From: Alnus glutinosa
Lineage: Eukaryota > Streptophyta > Magnoliopsida > Fagales > Betulaceae
Length of the DNA stretch: 64,000 nt
Direction: 5' to 3'
NCBI RefSeq assembly: GCF_958979055.1
Contig: NC_084898.1
Location: 444,001 to 508,000, forward strand
Part shown: positions 1 through 19,250 of the stretch, piece after piece
How the letters are laid out: each line of letters begins with the position of its first letter
Numbering within the stretch: the stretch's first letter is position 1
Notes under the pieces: generated by a model
The model's input: the letters and a program-made list of their open reading frames with translations, nothing else
What the model was told of the DNA's origin: nothing
The model's database searches: none
Position numbers and translations under genes: made by a program

Positions 1-135
1 AACAAGGAAACCACCATCCATGGTGGCCTTTTTTTTTTTGGTCTTCATGCTAAGAAGTTTTATCTTGCCTTAACTGAGAAGGATCTGTTGAATTATTCCC
101 CACTTGCTAAATGTTTTGGTATTTGTTTTGTGCAG

Positions 136-1662
136 GTATGAGAAGCCAGTGAAGGGAAGGAAAATCAATTGGATGAAGGCCGGAGTATTAGAATCAGATA
201 GGGTTTTAACTGTGAGCCCATACTATGCCCAGGAACTTATTTCTGGAGTTGACAAAGGTGTGGAATTGGATAACATCATTCGTAGGACTGGCATCAGTGG
301 TATTGTGAATGGAATGGATGTTCAAGAGTGGAATCCAGCCACGGACAAATACATAGATGCTAAATATGATGCCACAACTGTAAGCAACTTATAGAAAACT
401 TGCAGCTCCGTAGGATAGTTGGCCGTGAAAATCTGTACTTATTGGTATTACAATTTTCAGGTTATGGATGCAAAGCCTCTATTGAAGGAAGCCCTTCAAG
501 CAGAAGTTGGGTTGCCTGTTGACAGAAATATCCCTTTGATAGGATTCATTGGAAGACTAGAAGAGCAGAAAGGTTCGGATATTCTAGCAGCAGCTATTCC
601 AAAATTCATTGGGGAGGATGTTCAGATCGTAGTCCTTGTAAGTATCCATTCAAAATTGTTCTCTTGCAAATCATAGCTGTTGTAACAGGCATAAAGTTGA
701 GTTTGATAATGACATCTGTTGTTTCTGTCAGGGAACTGGCAAAAAGAATATGGAGAAGCAAATTGAACAGCTGGAGATACTACACCCTGAAAAGGCCAGG
801 GGAGTGACAAAATTCAATGTCCCCTTAGCTCACATGATTATTGCCGGCGCTGATTTTATGCTTGTCCCTAGTAGATTTGAACCATGTGGTCTCATTCAGT
901 TGCATGCTATGCGATATGGAACGGTAAAACGCTTAAGGCCTTTTCTTTCTTTCTATTCATCTACCACGATGATCTCACTTGTCAAATTTTGCATGGCTTA
1001 GACTGATTGTCACTTCATGGTGCGACTTTGCCACAGGTGCCTATTGTTGCCTCAACCGGTGGACTTCATGACACTGTCAAAGAAGGTTTTACAGGATTTC
1101 AGATGGGAGCTTTCAATGTTGAAGTAAGCAAATGACTTTCCCTTTCTTCTCTGTGGCAGCAAGTCCACACACTTCCTGTATCTTTCTTCTTGTATGGCAA
1201 ATGATGAATCTGTGTCACTTGGATGCTTTTCAGTGTGAGGCAGTTGATCCAGCTGATGTGACTGCAATAGCAACATCTGTTAAGAGAGCTCTCGCAGCCT
1301 ATGGCACCCCTGCCTTGAAAGAGATGATTCAGAATGGCATGGCCCAAGATCTTTCATGGAAGGTTAGTATGATATCAGCCTTAATTAGGAAGCTTGTCCC
1401 ACTTGAAAAGTTTACTCGCATTCTGTCAAGAAAAATTCAATTGCATTTAGCTAAAGCACTACAAAGAATTGATTTAATGTAAATGTTTTTCTCTGGTTCA
1501 TTGGTTTAACTGACAATGTGCATTGGTTTGAATCCTTTGATTCAGGGACCAGCCAGACTATGGGAAAAGATGCTGCTGAGCCTGAATGTTGACGGCAGTG
1601 AACCTGGAATTGAAGGGGAGGAAATCGCTCCTCTTGCCAAGGAAAATGTTGCCACTCCTTGA
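136..1662 (+). CDS. GBSS1: Granule-bound starch synthase I, 3' part (six exons)
   Basis: This is the C-terminal half of the ADP-glucose-dependent GT5 starch synthase that makes amylose on starch granules in plastids. Exons are 136-379, 461-637, 732-923, 1037-1123, 1234-1362 and 1546-1662. All have GT/AG borders and keep one open frame of 314 residues, with the first base completing a split Gly codon. Visible GT5 landmarks are [16 protein letters not shown] at the start, [15 protein letters not shown] (glycosyltransferase C-terminal lobe), [15 protein letters not shown] (nucleotide-sugar binding region), STGGLHDTV and the closing NVATP. The waxy-type ending separates it from the soluble starch synthases. 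The 5' exons and transit peptide lie outside the window, so it is partial by position and not broken. Bases 1-135 are intron ending in TGCAG. Confidence in the family is very high. Confidence 0.95.
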
Positions 1663-3457
1663 GCACACGGCCTAATATCTTGTTATTTACTAGCATCGAC
1701 TTGAATAAGGACACCAACTGATCTGCTCAAGTATTGGCTTTTCACCTCATTCAAGCTTCAGTTCATGTGAACAAAAGCTGCATGCCTGGTGAAGAACTCA
1801 GTGCTGCTTGGGAGTGTTTTTTTTTTTTTTTGGTCGTTTTTTGGAGGGTTAATGGTATTTAAAGCTTAGCTGTGTAGAAAAATGATAAAAAGCTAACATG
1901 TGCTGTTATGAACCACTGAAGAACCGTTTTTTGCAGCTCTTGCTTAATAATTTTAAGCATTATGTAAGTAAAATAAAACTGGTCTATACCATAAGTAGGT
2001 GCCTCTTTTGTCCTACATATTCATTTAAGCCAACCAAATTTTTGCTCTACATTCATTCCTACGTTTTGAAAACTCAACAAGAACAGAAAGGATACCCAAG
2101 TATCCCCTCCTGCAGTTTGAAAACTCGACAAGAACAGAAAGCACCTTCAACGAGGCAAACAAGGTCAAGCAAAAATAAAAGATGATTAATGAGAGAAGTC
2201 CGGACACCCTAGAAGGATTTCACTTTAAATCTAACTCAAAACATGATTCCCTCCAAATAAACTATAAGTTGTTCGATCACCTATCCAAACATAAACCACC
2301 AATTCTGGATTTATGGGAATCTAAGGAATATTAAGTCTACCCTCTAAAGATTATATTCTAAATACTTTATGAGAAAGGACAACAAATAAATAAATCATCA
2401 TTATTCTCCTCACCTAATTCACCAACTAGTTGCTGGGGAGAAACTGGCAGTCATTAAAGATGAAAGACTAATCCAAAGCCTTCTCTCAAGGCCCAAAGCC
2501 CAGCACTCATACTCTGTAGTTCTTTATTATGTGGAGGGTTTTTTATTAAGCAATCATAACTATGAAACAACCATTAGTCAAACGTTAAGGCCACATCATA
2601 TCAAGCACATCTGTTAATGTGGCATGATATCAGCCGTTGAATAATGATTATTGATTCAAACGGCTGCTCTAAAGGCAATTAGGCAACACATGATCTTGAG
2701 CTTGTTAAAAATTGTGTTACTCCATAGAAATCAATCAACGGCTGGAATCATCAATCAGAACGATAAAGAGCCACCGAAAGGTTCTCACTCACATCCCTTT
2801 TTTGCTTTGCATGGATGCCACGTATCTTATGCTGTTCGTTTCTTCGTTTCTCTTCTTTCAGAAAGAAGAAAGCGTCGTTTACTCCTAAAAGCTTCATCGT
2901 TTGGGAATGGTGACCATGTGAAGGTTGTCGGAGAACAACTGTTGGGCCCCACAAACCTGCATCATAACCGTCCCTCACCAAAAAGATCAATCAGATTCAG
3001 ATCACACAAACTACATGCCTCTTTGGTGCTCCTTTATGAAAAGACGACAAAACGACACCGTCACACAGTTACACTCCCGCCTAATATAAAATAATCACAC
3101 TATAATCACGCATCTTCAACGAATACTTGCCCCAACTTTCCGCTATGCTGCGCCGGCTGTAAACTATTCCTTCCCGTGACCCCATCTCTCTCTCTCTCTC
3201 TCGGCCTGTAGCTTTCACGGTTGCGTATCCACACTGGGTTGTAGCTGTGAAGATTGAGAGGCTCTCTCGCACGCTCACACACTCACACTCTCACTGGTTA
3301 CGAAGCATTCGTCATCCGCAGAAGCAGCTTTACTACTTTTTAATTGCCGCATTTGGTTACTTTTTCAGTGGATCTCTCTCTCTTGCGAAGGAGTACTTCA
3401 TTCACTACCAATCAACTATCTTTCATTCATCTCCTGCTAGAGAAGGATCCCGATACC
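1663..3457. other. Intergenic: GBSS1 3' UTR and glucanase upstream region
   Basis: This stretch holds the starch synthase 3' UTR, including a T-run near 1818-1832, and the region upstream of the glucanase. An open frame at 2651-3094 has no recognisable domain, and I do not call it a gene. A short hairpin (GCCGTTGAA ... TTCAAACGGC) lies near 2633-2664. A CT microsatellite sits at about 3186-3206, inside the likely glucanase leader. Confidence 0.6.
3085..3092 (+). promoter_or_regulatory. Candidate TATA box for the glucanase
   Basis: TATAAAAT lies about 370 bp upstream of the glucanase ATG, before a pyrimidine-rich CT-repeat stretch that would form the 5' UTR. The position fits a leader of about 340 nt. 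No transcript evidence is available, so this is a motif-level suggestion only. Confidence 0.3.
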
Positions 3458-6242
3458 ATGGATTTGAGTACATTCCACTACTGGTCTTCACTGATTTTCA
3501 TCTCGGGTACTGTGCCTAAACAGAATCCTCCGTTTTTTTTTTTCAAAAACTATATATGTAGCTTTTGGTTTTGTTTGGGAAATTTGTTTTGTAAATTTAC
3601 AAACTTTTTCATTCTTCTCTTGTGGGTGTCTCTTGTTTGTTAAGAATTTTGTATCTTTTGGCTTGGTTTCGTAAATTTGCTAACTTTTTCGTTTTTCTCA
3701 TGCGGGTGTCTCTGTAGTAGTAGGCATTGTTGTGTTTCCTGCAATGGTGGCTTCAATTGGGGTAAACTACGGCCAAATAGCCAACAATCTGCCATTACCG
3801 CAGAACGTAGTGCCGCTTGTCAAATCAATCGGAGCCACCAAGTTGAAGCTGTACGATGCAGATCCGAGGGTGCTCAAAGCATTTGCCAACACCGGCGTGG
3901 AATTCATGGTGGGTCTGGGAAACGAGTACTTGGCGAAGATGAAAGATCCGGACAAAGCCCAAGCTTGGGTGAAGACCAACGTCCAGGCCTTCCTCCCCGC
4001 GACGAACATCACCGCCATCTTTGTCGGCAACGAAGTCCTCACCTTCAACGACAGTTCCCTCACCGGCAACCTCCTTCCGGCGATGCAGAACGTGCACACT
4101 GCGCTCGTGAACCTGGGTTTGGACAAGCAAGTGACCGTGACCACTGCACACTCGTTGGCCATTCTCGAGACCTCGTACCCACCTTCCTCCGGAGCTTTTC
4201 GCCGGGATCTGGTAAACTGTATTTCTGCCATCCTGAGCTTCCACTCCAAGACCTGCTCGCCATTCTTGATTAACGCCTACCCTTACTTCGCCTACAAAGC
4301 GAATCCCAAGCAGGTTCTGTTCGAATATTTTAAATTAAAAGATTAAATTTCTACTTTTATGGTCATGTTATTTGTCCGTTTAAGTTTTTGGACAATTGAT
4401 TATTTAATAAAAGCCATATTAACATAATCTTTTAGATTAAATTTACATTTTTAAACTGTCCATAAAAAATATTTCTTAAAAAACACGCCATTTAAAATAT
4501 TAAATTCTAATTTTACTAAATGCTTAATTTTATTTTCTAACGGTCATAAATAGTACATCCAAACAACCCTTTAAATAGATTAAAAAAAATATTAAATAAT
4601 AAGTTATAAAAATAATAAATTTAGTAATTGAAATTAATAGCTTCCATTTTAGCTAAATATTCAGCTTGTTCTTCCTCGTGATTTAACAGGTCCCGCTGGA
4701 ATTCGTGCTCTTCGAGCAAAACGCAGGTGTGCTGGACCCTTCGACGAGCCTCCACTACGACAACATGCTGTTCGCGCAGATTGACGCCGTGTACGCGGCG
4801 GTGGGAGCCTTAGGGTACAAGAAGCTACCGGTACACATCTCGGAGACAGGGTGGCCGTCGAGAGGGGACGAGAACGAGGCCGGCGCGACCCCCGATAACG
4901 CCAAGAAGTACAATGGGAATCTCATTAAGCTGATGACGGAACAGAAGAAGAAGGGCACGCCCATGAGGCCCAGCTCGGAGCTGAACATCTACGTCTTCGC
5001 TTTGTTCAACGAGAACATGAAGCCCGGTCCTACTTCGGAGAGGAACTATGGCTTGTTTAAGCCCGATGGGACGCCCGCCTACTCGCTTGGGATTGCCTTG
5101 AACGACGGTGTTAGCAACTCTACCAGTTTTAGTGGGTCTTCTCCCGGGACTTACGGGTCGACACCCTCGACTCCGGCGAGTTCTTCTACCGGTTATTTGT
5201 CCATTTCTTCTTCAGCTATGGTGAGTGACTTTTATTTTTTATTTTTTTACCGTTGCATTATAAAATTAAAAATAGGTATTAATCTTAAGAGTAATGTTTG
5301 TTACACAACTCTCACACAATTTTTGCACAACTCTAACTACTTTTTGTTATGATCAACCATTGGATTTGTTTTCCAACATGTGGGTCCTAAATATTCAATG
5401 GCTGATTTTAAAAGAAAGTTGTTAGAGTTGTGTAAAAATTGTACAAAAATTGTGTAAGAAACATTACTCTAATCTTAAACGGACCCTTAATATAAGCAAT
5501 GTTTAAAGGAGATACGATGAAACATGTTATATTAAGGCTTAAACCTCCTCACTCACGTACGTAGAGACCGACTCCACCAATCACCATGTTCATTTCTCTG
5601 ACAACACATGGGACAAGTCTCATGTGCACAGTTTTTTAGTGGTCCAGATCCAATTCTTGATAGACACTAAAATCTTGATAAGATAACACCACTTATGAAC
5701 GAAATTTTAGGAACATGGACACCCTGGTCCCGAGTTTGTGATTGACGGGGACAAGATGGCGCACAGAAAGATCTTCAACTCTCTTTTTTATTGGTTTTTC
5801 TTTGTTTCTTTTTTTTTCTTTTTCTTTTCTTTTTACGAGGAATGCTAGACATCTAAACACTTTTATTCAGAATTTGATTCTAACTTGATGTATTATAATC
5901 TCATGAGATCTATTATTTTAAGAAGTGTGCCACAATTCGACACATTAAGTTGGAACCAAATTCTGAAAAAAAATATTGAGATGTCTAGCATTTCTCTTTT
6001 TCTCTTAGAACATGGGATTCTCCCGGAGTCATGTACATTTACACCGGAGAATCACATGTTCTAGGACAAATCTCGGTTTAATAGATTTGGGTTTTTAGAT
6101 TAGTCTTTAGATTTTTGTTGTGTTTTTGAAACTAACAGCAATGGAGGTGGCTTTTGATTGATTTCAGGAAAGACGCCAGACGGGTATTGGCCCGCTATTC
6201 TTTTTCTTCATGTTTATGATGATGCAATTAGTGGTGTGTTAA
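3458..6242 (+). CDS. GPI-anchored glucan endo-1,3-beta-glucosidase (GH17)
   Basis: This predicted enzyme hydrolyses 1,3-beta-glucan (callose) at the cell surface. Exons are 3458-3506, 3718-4313, 4690-5220 and 6168-6242, giving 416 residues. The chosen ATG gives a hydrophobic secretion signal of about 28 residues, followed by the mature start ASIGVNYGQIANNLP, which is typical of GH17. The general acid Glu sits in VGNEVL (about residue 122) and the nucleophile Glu in ISETGWPSRG (about residue 267). A Ser/Thr/Pro/Gly-rich linker follows the catalytic domain. The last small exon encodes a basic patch and then a strongly hydrophobic tail (GPLFFFFMFMMMQLVVC), which is a classical GPI-attachment signal. 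There is no X8/CBM43 module. Intron 3 (5221-6167) holds two MITEs and a hairpin. It is closest in layout to the Arabidopsis At2g27500 class, recalled and not searched. Confidence 0.92.
5289..5469. mobile_element. Mutator-like MITE in glucanase intron 3
   Basis: This 181-bp element has imperfect terminal inverted repeats: the left end starts GAGTAATGTTTGTTACAC and the right end, reverse-complemented, reads GAGTAATGTTTCTTACAC. It is flanked by a perfect 9-bp direct repeat TAATCTTAA at 5280-5288 and 5470-5478. A 9-bp target-site duplication is the Mutator superfamily signature. It has no coding capacity. Related copies lie at 48728-48927, 48963-49132 and 60666-60898. Confidence 0.82.
5837..5996. 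mobile_element. MITE with AATGCTAGACATCT termini, glucanase intron 3
   Basis: This is an inverted-repeat element of about 160 bp. The left end GAGGAATGCTAGACATCT matches the reverse complement of the right end, GAGAAATGCTAGACATCT. The similarity continues inward for about 50 bp (TTCAGAATTTG...). Both flanks are T/C-rich, so no clean TSD can be assigned. The termini resemble those of the MITE at 44157-44329. Confidence 0.65.
6004..6065. repeat. Short near-perfect hairpin next to the MITE
   Basis: TTAGAACATGGGATTCTCCC near 6006 pairs with a second arm ending CACATGTTCTAGG near 6065, across a loop of about 16 bp. It lies in the glucanase intron, directly after the MITE at 5837-5996. It may be a very small fold-back element. 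It is too short to classify. Confidence 0.5.
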
Positions 6243-7603
6243 AGTTGGACGAGCTGAGAGCGTTGGATATTTGCTTTCAACCGCCTAGTCTACTGGTAGA
6301 AAAGGAGGAGAGCCGTTAAAAGCAACGAAGAGGAGAGGGAGAGAGAGAGAGAGAGAATAAGCAGAGGCAACTTCGGACTTGGGAAAAGGCCTAAAAAATC
6401 CTACCCTGTTTCTTTGTTTGTACGCGACTGTGTTCTGGGAATCATCATCATCTTCATCAAAGTTCAAACCAAAGTGCTTACATGAAAATTCCCAATGGGG
6501 TGGGGGGCTACACAGAAAAGCCTGATGCAATTAATTGGGCCCTTTTACCCACTTTCACATTTTCTTTGATTTGATCAATAATGGTGTGTAGCGTAGTGTA
6601 GGGTTCATCGAGGGATTGTAGGAGGTGGTATCGGTACTTTTTCCTCTTTTTAGTTGGCACTCAGCTGTAGCTTTATCCGCTTTCTTTTTTTTTTGGTGGG
6701 GCAGGCGGATCTGTCTCAGCATCACTATTATTTTAAGGCGTTAGGCGTGTTGTTGATGAAGAGTCTGGTAGATTAAAGAGAAGGACCGCATTCTATAGAA
6801 TAGCCTCCTTGAGGTTATATTATTGACATGACGTTTGTACGTTGTCCTCCTTTTTCATCGCTGTTAACAGAAGATAATATATCTTAGCATCCATCATTCA
6901 TTGCGATAATTATTAAGTAGTTAGGAATTAGGAATTAGATGCTATCCAATGCACTTTTCTTCCCCTTTTGGGCCCCCCATTCGCGTGTCGAATGAATTTT
7001 ACCTGTTCGAGCTGTCCGAACACCTGCCCGGGCAACCTCGAACATAGGATCTAAATCCGAGGAATAACGAATCATAACAAATCCCCCAATGAAGCACAAC
7101 AAAAAATGCTATCCGTTTATTTCTTTCCAATTTTGTCTTGATACTTGCTCATACAAGGGGGCATCCGTACAAAATCTTTCTCCGGACATACCAGTCATGA
7201 TCATATTCAATGCCTTACAAGAAGTGGAATAATCACAATGATTTTCAATAGAATAACACCAGAGTTGGCTACATCAGAAAATGGACATTTTGGAGAACAA
7301 GAGGTAAGGAGAAGAATTAACTACAGCCACCCTACATAAACCAGATAGAACAGAAAGATTTCTTTTTATGTAAATGCAACCATCCTTGCTCTCACTAAGC
7401 CAATTTTCTGAAACTGCTCCCTTAAACTTCGATGTCATGTCCACTTCAATCTCAGTGATCCGTATCTTTAAGCCGTGGCTTCTCAGGTTTGCCTGGCTAA
7501 GCAAAAGCATCATTCTATGGACAATGTCTCAACGAATTAGCTAAACCTTGTAAAATGGAAGCTCAAAGTCCATGAAACAGCAATATGAACCCAGTCATTG
7601 CCT
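6243..7603. other. Intergenic between convergent glucanase and UBP genes
   Basis: This contains the 3' UTRs of the two convergent genes. I see a GA-rich run near 6328-6356 and AT-rich sequence, and no coding region I can support. The short open frames at 6285-6530, 7145-7339 and 7274-7513 have no recognisable protein features. Confidence 0.6.
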
Positions 7604-15732
<8,129 letters not shown>

Positions 15733-16799
15733 GATCAATCACAAAACCTGTAAATTGAAAATTTGGATGAAGATCTCAAATCCAAAACCAAATCAACGAT
15801 CAAATCCGCGCCCCATTGACCCAAAACCTTTCAATAAAAATCCCAAATTTGCGAATATACACAAAAGCGCAGGTCTTGATCCAAAAAGGTGCTTGAAATT
15901 TGAAGAATCGGACAAACCTTAGCGTAGAAGAATTGGTGGGTGAGAGAGATCGGAGACCCAACAAAAAAAAAATTAGCCAATAAAGATTGAATCTTTTAAA
16001 GGATTTTGGGGATTACTGGATTTTGGGAAAACCCTAGATTGCAGGATTGAGAGAAAGGATCAAAAGCAAAGGGAAATCTCAGTCTTTTCAACGACCGTGT
16101 CCTTACTTTTGAGTCACGTACGCTTTTAAAGCCTCCAAGAAAGGAACGTTCTTTTATTTTAGGGGAGGCCCAAACGCCAAATATTACTATTATCTCCATA
16201 ATACTTTTTATTTTTGAACCAGCATAATACTTTTTATTATTATCGAATTATTGACTCTCTCTTTTTTTCCTGAATTTTCTTGAAAGGACACATTGATGAT
16301 ACTTAACATCGCGTAATGTTAGATTATAATTATAAGATAATTTTAAGATAGAGTTCTCAAAATTTTAATTATTATTTTTTATTGAAAAATCTAGATTTTT
16401 TTTATATTTTTTTTTTTGAAAAGGAAAGATCTAGATTTTATCACCTTAATATGTACTTTAATGAAATATATATAATAATTTTTAAAATATGGTAACTAAC
16501 GAAATAATATCATTTGAAGCATTTGATAGAAGAAGAAAAAAAAAAAAAAGATTAGAGTTTTAAATTTTTAAAAATCTACTGTATAATTATTATATAAAAT
16601 CAAAGGATTCTAATCTTATCATTATGATAATATTAAGTAGTAGTAATTTAATGCATATTTAGAACTTTAAAGTGACCGTTAATTCCTTTCCTTTTTTTTT
16701 TTTTTATAACTGTCTTCATTTACTAGAGATTCAGAAATTTAATACCTTTCCGTGAAATATTATATGGGGTTTTCAACATATAAAATGGATTAAAATTAA

Positions 16800-17266
16800 T
16801 TGGACCGGGATGTTGCGGTTGACCGGAGAAATAAGATCATTGGATGGGACTTATTGCCCGGGATCAGACAGGAAAGGTGGGGGCTTTCCATGTGTACAAC
16901 TCAACCTTGTGTTTCTGATCTGGTCACGACTGAAGCTTTTGCTGCTCGACTGGTAGTGGAATTGTGTAATGAATTGGATTTCGATTGATCGTAATGGCAG
17001 GTGACGCATAGGAGATCGTTTCGGCACTGGGGAAAGATGACGGGTTGCCAAGCAAGTACAGAAGTCTCATTGTTGATGCCCGACTCCTGCTATCGCATTT
17101 TCAGTCTTGGACGGTTAATTTCATGAGAAGAGAAGGTAACGAAGCTACTGACAAGCTGGCGCAATTGGCTGTAACTCAGCATATTTACCAAGTTTGGGTT
17201 GACACGTGTCCTAGTTGCTTATTCAGAATTGTAAGTGAAGAACAAAGTGATTTTATAAATTTATAA
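16800..17266 (+). pseudogene. Degenerate LINE-type RNase H (RVT_3) fragment
   Basis: Three frames together show an RNase H-like domain of the plant non-LTR retroelement type. MGLIARDQTGKV is followed in another frame by CTTQPCVSDLVTTEAFAARL and VELCNELDF. A further shift leads to LIVMAGDA, a TAG stop, EIVSALGKDDGLPSKYRSLI and finally FMRREGNEATDKLAQLA. At least two frameshifts and one internal stop separate the pieces, so it cannot encode a working enzyme. No upstream reverse transcriptase is visible. Confidence 0.8.
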
Positions 17267-18475
17267 AATTTATGATTACCTTAAAAAAAAAAAAATAATA
17301 ATAAATAAATAAATAAATAAAAACCTATAAAATGGGTAGGGCCATCAATATATCAAGATGTGAATGCAAGTAAAAAAATTAATCATCAAAATAACATACG
17401 TAATTGATCAATCAAGTAGCATCCATGATATAATATGGTAGATCTCGATGTTCTATACGTGGCAAAGATCTAGCGGTACAAAATTAGTGGTGCGGGTGTG
17501 GTGGCATATGCATACCTCCTCATTCACAATATAAGGCTCATTTTTGTTAAAATTTTTAGATGATGTTTTTATTTTTTTTGTTAGAAAATATGTTCTTGCA
17601 TGATATAAATGTAAAAATAGTTATGAGTGTTTCATATTTTGGATTGTCTTGTAACAAAAATAATAACAAATGAGCATGTATTATGAATAATCAATTGATC
17701 GCACGTTAAATCCTTAATCAATAGTACCTACAAAAGGAAACGAAGGTCATGCATGAATATCTCGCCGAGTCGAATGGGAGGAGGGGGAGGTCACTCCGAT
17801 GGTTAAATTAGAATTCGTCTTAAAGAAGAAAAATAGCTTAAAAAAAGTAGAAGAATGAGACTGTTTGGTTAGAATAAAAAATACCTCCCAACTCCCAAGT
17901 GATCAAGTTTCCTTTTTAGACAGGCTAACAAACTGAAAAATGCCGACTTCTTAGAGGCTTATTATATGGTAGATCATATTCCTAATACAAATAAATAAAT
18001 AAATAAATAAATAAATAAAAAAAGGGATAAGAAAAGCAATGAATATTGTTATTATTATTATTCTTTCTAGGCAGAAAGCAATGGATCTACTCATCTAGTT
18101 TGCTTTTCTCTTCAATTACACATCCGATGTCGTACTATTAAGAAGAACCTTTTTGTTGGGGAAAGTATATTCTTTCCTTGGTTCTTATGAATAACTTAAG
18201 ATTGGCCCAAAAGGTGAGAATCAAGATGGTCTGGCACGTATGTATCTTCCTTAATGGCAACACCAAAATCACAAATAGTTCCTAGTTGTCACTATTGACA
18301 GCATCATTACTATTATCATGATCAATGAATAAAATAAAATCATGGCAAAAATACCTAAAAAGCTTATTGATTAACTTGTTTACATTAGAGCACCTTTTTG
18401 TATCCCATTACGAGACCCAGATGACACCACTTTCCCCACCCCCATCCCCCAAAAAATAAAATAAATAAATAAATA

Positions 18476-18540
18476 AATATTTCAATTTGAAAAAATATTT
18501 CAATTTGAAAAAATATTTCAATTTGAAAAAATATTTCATG
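18476..18540. repeat. 18-bp tandem repeat, about 3.5 units
   Basis: The unit AATATTTCAATTTGAAAA is repeated almost perfectly. Each unit is itself self-complementary around TTTCAATTTGAAA, so the array could fold as serial small hairpins. It lies in AT-rich intergenic DNA after a TAAA microsatellite. Confidence 0.85.
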
Positions 18541-19250
18541 CACATGCGAAGTTACAAAGCGGGTGAAAACAACCGTATAGTAGTAACCGAGTGCTCAGCG
18601 AGGGGGAGAAATGGCAAAGAAAGCCCAAAACAGCTGTGCAAACCCACGAGGGGCGTAATGCAAGATTTTACGTAACTACCAAGAAAAGAAAATCCAGGCT
18701 ACTCACACCACAAACAAAAGAAGGGAGTTGATCACTTTCCGTAACTGACAAGAAAAGAAATTTCATGACCTGCCCGTCACAGTCATGCTAAAGCTATATC
18801 CGATATGATACTTCTTTTCTAAATTTCAGCGAATCTACTACTGAAAACAAAAATGCTTACAAAGTACCAAGTCATATGTACATAAATATATACATTAGTC
18901 ACATCAAATTTGGCACTAAGTATCTACCCACCACTCGTCCAGCAACACTAACACTGGTCACAAAATTCATCAACTACAATAGGGTGGAAGAGCGCTCTGA
19001 TTCTGAATCTCTCATCTGAGATATCATCGTAGGTGTAGATGGACCTCCATCATCCTTTTGAGGCCATAAGACAATGGGCTCTGTAACTAGAAATTTACAT
19101 TGAAGATGCTGGACTGCTCGGCAACATGTTCCGGTCATTGAACACGGTCGTAGCCACTTCCAGAACCACCATTGAAATCAGCAGAAAGACCAAAAGTTCA
19201 ACAATCTAGATTTTTTTTTTTTTTTTTTTTTGTTAAGTAACAATCTAGAA

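Larger units (their letters stand above)
15733..19250. other. Intergenic: UBP promoter side to PHD gene 3' side
   Basis: 15733-16150 is the UBP leader and proximal promoter; a telo-box-like AAACCCTAG lies near 16028. About 16200-16760 is very AT-rich with A/T runs. 16800-17266 holds the RNase H pseudogene. 17270-18480 is AT-rich with TAAA/AAAT microsatellites near 17303-17323, 17990-18016 and 18460-18480. 18476-18540 is an 18-bp tandem repeat. 18700-19250 is probably 3' UTR of the PHD gene, including a T-run at 19211-19231. I see no other gene. Confidence 0.6.

Noticed and set aside
2651-3094. 147-codon open frame upstream of the glucanase
   Set aside because: It has no recognisable domain, a composition like the flanking DNA and overlaps the glucanase promoter region. 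It is most likely chance.
3767-4263. Minus-strand and alternative-frame open frames over glucanase exon 2
   Set aside because: They are shadows of a conserved GH17 exon; none has independent support.
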